Under the pieces are notes generated by a model. It was not told the origin of the DNA. It saw only the letters and a list, made by a program, of their open reading frames with translations, and did not search any database. DNA of 64,000 nucleotides from assembly GCF_019175385.1 (NCBI RefSeq), contig NC_083338.1, forward strand, positions 91,595,777 through 91,659,776, written 5' to 3'. Made by a program: the position numbers and the translations under genes. Shown one piece after another: positions 60,790 through 64,000 of this stretch (its first letter is position 1; each line of letters starts with the position of its first letter). The stretch comes from Lycium barbarum (Eukaryota; Streptophyta; Magnoliopsida; Solanales; Solanaceae).

Positions 60790-61908
60790 AGTGGTATCAT
60801 AGCAGTTCGTTCTAGGGGTTGTCTGCAAAGTTGTGTCAGGTAGAGTCTTGTTCATGGGTATGTTGTCAACCACACTTATGAACAGGAGGCTACAGGGCAT
60901 CTAGGATGGTTTCGCTTCATTCAGATAATATATTGTGCTATAGAGCTGTGTTATAGACCTTAAATCCTTGCCACTAACTTTAAGATTTGAATTTTAATTA
61001 AGTGATTGTAAGTGCAGCTATGATTGCGAAATTGGAATTGTTCGTAAAAAAGGTATGTTCTCTGATGATTAATGATTGCTATGTGAGGTAAGTGCTACAT
61101 GTTAAGGATTACAGTAAGAAAGGTATGCTTCTTATCGAAATGAGAATGCCATTTGTGAAGAGCATTTGTACAGGTATGTATAGGGTGTTGTAATATGATT
61201 GTGGCCCTGTGAAGTATGTTGATATATTTTGATTGTTGCCCTGTGAGGCTTGTTGGTTAGCTGTGTACAGGTGGTTACTACAAATTACAGAGGAGGTTCT
61301 GTCAAAATTTGGTTAAAAATTGATTGTGATCAGTATATATATGTGTGCTATGATCAGTAAGATATACAAGTGTAAACTGAAGAATGAAAGGTTAATAATA
61401 GCTGTAAATCGGCTGAGAGGAGGGTTATGAGATGGGTTCAGAATGAGTTTGAGAGTTAGGTTGAAATTACTCGTGGATATAGAAATGAGTCGAGGGTTAA
61501 GTTAAGTTCTCTCGGGGATTAGAAGTAAGGTTGATGAACTAAGATTAATGTGATAAGATTGTGAGAAAAGACTTCAGAGGGGAAGCAATGATAAACAAGG
61601 AGTCATTCGAGAGGTGAGTTAGTATAAAAAAAGAGTAAGATTAAATGAGTAAAGAATGAAACAAGGAAGAGAAAGAAACATGATTACATGTGTCTGAGGA
61701 AAGAGAGTAATGGGTCCCTTATAGAAATTTATATAACTGAGAGCATCAATGAGGTTAAGGGAAGTTGAAGCTTATAGAGGAAAGATAAGTATTGAAAAAG
61801 ACTTTAGGAATTGTGAAGGGTTGAGTGATATTAATAAGCATAGGAATTTGATATGAGTATTAGTCTTTATTTAACATTCGAGGACGAATGTTTCTAAGAG
61901 GGGAAGGA
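60790..61908 (+). mobile_element. Array internal region 2, non-coding
   Basis: Collinear with 35377-36512 and very similar. The primer site TGGTATCATAGC is at 60792-60803 and the purine tract AAGAGGGGAAGGA at 61896-61908. No ORF of note. Confidence 0.8.
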
Positions 61909-63185
61909 TGTTACGCCCCAGAAAATTTCAAGGCTGCAGACGGCTTAATGTGAGCTCAAGGAGGAGCAAATATTACAAGTATAAAGGATGAAATTCTATT
62001 GTTTTAGCATGAGGATAGCATGAGTATGATATTTGGAATTCGCACAATACGATTGGAATGATACGTTAAAAGATATATAGCCCTCGTAATCGCAAGCTGA
62101 GGTGGGGTCCACATGTCGAGATTTTATAAAGGACATATGACAAGTTATATGTATAATATATGTGAAGTTAAACACAACTCAAGAAGGACCCTTGAGCCAA
62201 ATCAAAGTGGAAGCCCTCCAAAAAGATGTTTTTAAGTTACGTTTTCGGGTGATTAGACTTCGGGAGGCCATAACCCCATCATTATTTGGGAATTTGGGAA
62301 AACTCCTAAAATGAAGTTGTAGATAATTGAAATGCCTTTACAACCGTAGGTCGTGGGCCTGCATGTGACATAGGGATAAAATGTTATGGACGTTTTAAGA
62401 CAGAAAGGTCAAGCTGGGCAGTGGGCTCGGCCCAACCCTATTCCAAGTCAGGTCAGGCCCACAACCCTTGCTATTTAAGGGAAATTTTCATCCTTATCTG
62501 CCTCATTTTCATACAAAAGGTCCAGAATATTTTAGATAGAGTGAGAGGAGAGTTAGAGAGAGAAACTGGAGAATCGATCAAGTTCGAGGCCCCGAATCCC
62601 GAGGCCCGTGAAGGATAAAGTGAAGTACAAGTTGATGCCGTCATTTTGAGCTAAATGTTGAACATGGGGGATGTTGGTTTCGTTGTGGCTGCTCATATAA
62701 GGTATGTTTAAGATGTTCTTATCAAGATCATTGATAGATTTGACGAGTTAGAATAGAGAAAATGACGTTGAAAGTTCGGTTATAATTTTTGGATATCAAA
62801 TGACTTGGGGGCTGTTTTCGCATGATTTTCGCTGTTATTCATTCTATATGTACTCCATATGATTCCATTCTTAGACGAGTAAGGTCTAAATGTTTCTTGT
62901 GATGGATTATTGATATTGTACTCCTATTCTGTTCCAAAGGGAAAACCCATAAGGTGCCAAGTTGAGTTGTGTATATGGTTTTACTAATGATTTTGAGGAA
63001 ATGAGTTTTATACTAAAGGAAACATAAAGTTTGACTTTCAAAACCATTCCGAAGGGGGTGCGAGATTTTACTACTTCATTTCATTTACGATTTCTATTTA
63101 CATTCCATAGTATCATCCCTTTGTATTGATATGAATTGAAATTGATATTTTTGGATTGAGTTTGTGTTGATACGATGGTGATATT

Positions 63186-63348
63186 AAGCGGGAAGCGGCT
63201 GCCCGAAGGGGCCATCATTATTAAGCCGGAAGCGGCTGCCTGAAGGGGATATCATTATTAAGCCGAAAGCGGCTGCCCGAAGGGGCTATCATTATTATGT
63301 CGAAAGCGGCTGTCTGAAGGGACTATTCTGTTAAGATGTCGGAAGCGG
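63186..63348 (+). repeat. 37-bp minisatellite in array LTR 3, about 4 units
   Basis: Same unit and nearly the same number of units as LTR 2. Confidence 0.8.
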
Positions 63349-63685
63349 CATATGTGTTGGATTGCATTATTTACTTAAAGATTATTTTGAGACTTCGTGT
63401 GCACATTTATGTTTCTTCCAGCGAAGGCTGCAGGTATTAAGTTAGGTTGCGATTTCTTCTCTCCTAAGTCAAATTTTGATGGACTTGTTACCACCTTACA
63501 TACTCAGTACATTGTCCGTACTGACTGCCTTTTGCCTGGGGACGCTACGTTCATGCCCGCAGCCCCAGATTGTTTGGCAGGTTAAGTGTATAGCTAGGAT
63601 GCTTGGACGTCAGCTGGGATTGGCAAGTTCCACCTCATTCTGGAGCTGTGCTGAGTCATGTATCGATATGTATGATTATGGGTAT

Positions 63686-63704
63686 GTCAGGGCCCTGTCC
63701 TGAC
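63686..63704 (+). promoter_or_regulatory. H4 hairpin, array LTR 3
   Basis: Arms GTCAGG and CCTGAC, loop GCCCTGT. Confidence 0.6.
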
Positions 63705-64000
63705 TCATAATGTTCAGTTTAGTTCTTAGAGACTTCTACAGACAGTGTCCTAGGGTATATTTGTCGAGATGTCGACAAAGTGATGTCAGTTGAGTCATTT
63801 GTGGACTAAAAGATTATGTATTTTAGATAATTACAATTGGTTTAAAGTATTTATTGGATTGAAAGTTTTCATAATCGTTATAAAGATAATAATTTCTATT
63901 TGAAAAAGTTTCATGTTTTTAGAAGTTTTTGAAATGGAAAGTTTTGATAGAGCGAATGTCTAAGGGTTCGCTCGACTCTGATGAGAGTCGGGTGCCCGTC

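Larger units (their letters stand above)
33215..64000 (+). mobile_element. Tandem LTR-internal-LTR-internal-LTR array of a non-autonomous element
   Basis: Three LTRs (33215-35376, 36513-51217 with an insert, 61909 to the window end) are separated by two similar internal regions of about 1.1 kb (35377-36512 and 60790-61908). Each internal region has a primer site and a polypurine tract but no gag or pol. The 5' leader and the CATTCGAGGACGA plus purine tail resemble Tekay elements, so Tekay proteins probably mobilised it. The unit repetition suggests unequal recombination or a multi-LTR intermediate. The right end is outside the window. Confidence 0.8.
61909..64000 (+). mobile_element. Array LTR 3, cut by the window end
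   Basis: From TGTTACGCCCCAG. It lacks only the last few tens of bases compared with LTR 1. TATA-like box 62472-62480, hairpin cassette 63504-63704. Confidence 0.85.

Noticed and set aside
34742..63703. The same short ORF (MCTFMFLLAKAAGIELG type) in all three array LTRs
   Set aside because: It recurs because the LTRs are copies. LTR 3 breaks the frame, the bases are those of the hairpin cassette, and no coding pattern of change is visible.

Overview
This window is plant nuclear DNA made almost wholly of nested retrotransposons. I find no host gene, rRNA, tRNA or CRISPR array. The signs are Ty3/gypsy elements with plant-type domain orders (gag, protease, RT, RNase H, integrase, C-terminal chromodomain of the Tekay/Del type, plus Athila- and Tat/Ogre-like remnants), RTE-type LINE tails ending in (TTG)n, and a Tourist-like MITE. 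The mix suggests a eudicot, most likely Solanaceae, in gene-poor heterochromatin. The family assignment is an inference from repeat types.

Left part (1-27000). Positions 1-145 and 25496-27000 are two parts of one LTR. They are split by a Tat/Ogre-like element (146-25490) bounded by the duplication GGTAG. That element keeps a truncated 5' LTR, a non-coding internal stretch rich in tandem repeats (about 4710-7279) and a very long 3' LTR (7280-25490, about 6.8 kb once later insertions are removed). Two 5'-truncated RTE LINEs and a MITE hit the 5' LTR. Four solo LTRs with perfect 5-bp target duplications sit in the 3' LTR (9818-16025, with 10772-13887 inside it; 17154-19663; 21280-23979 on the minus strand).

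Middle (27001-33214). This is an Athila-type remnant: a decayed plant-retroelement ORF (27002-29051), a polypurine tract and LTR (30571 to about 31917), then an RT/RNase H/integrase fragment (31939-33094). The fragment is cut by the start of a Tekay LTR (33095), which is cut in turn at 33215.

Right part (33215-64000). Here lies a non-coding tandem array LTR-internal-LTR-internal-LTR. Its leader and polypurine tail resemble those of Tekay elements. Two Tekay elements are inserted in it: one on the plus strand (37071-49654), badly decayed and carrying a solo LTR in gag, and one on the minus strand (51219-60784), whose 1580-codon gag-pol frame has five stop codons and no frameshift that I can see.

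The most unusual signal lies inside the LTRs. A series of short stem-loops recurs at matching positions in diverged LTR families. One of them (6-bp stem, 7-nt loop of the form GYCCTGT) changes both arms together between families, and even between the two LTRs of one insertion. The U3 regions also carry clustered CGGWCCG-centred inverted repeats whose flanks change in concert.
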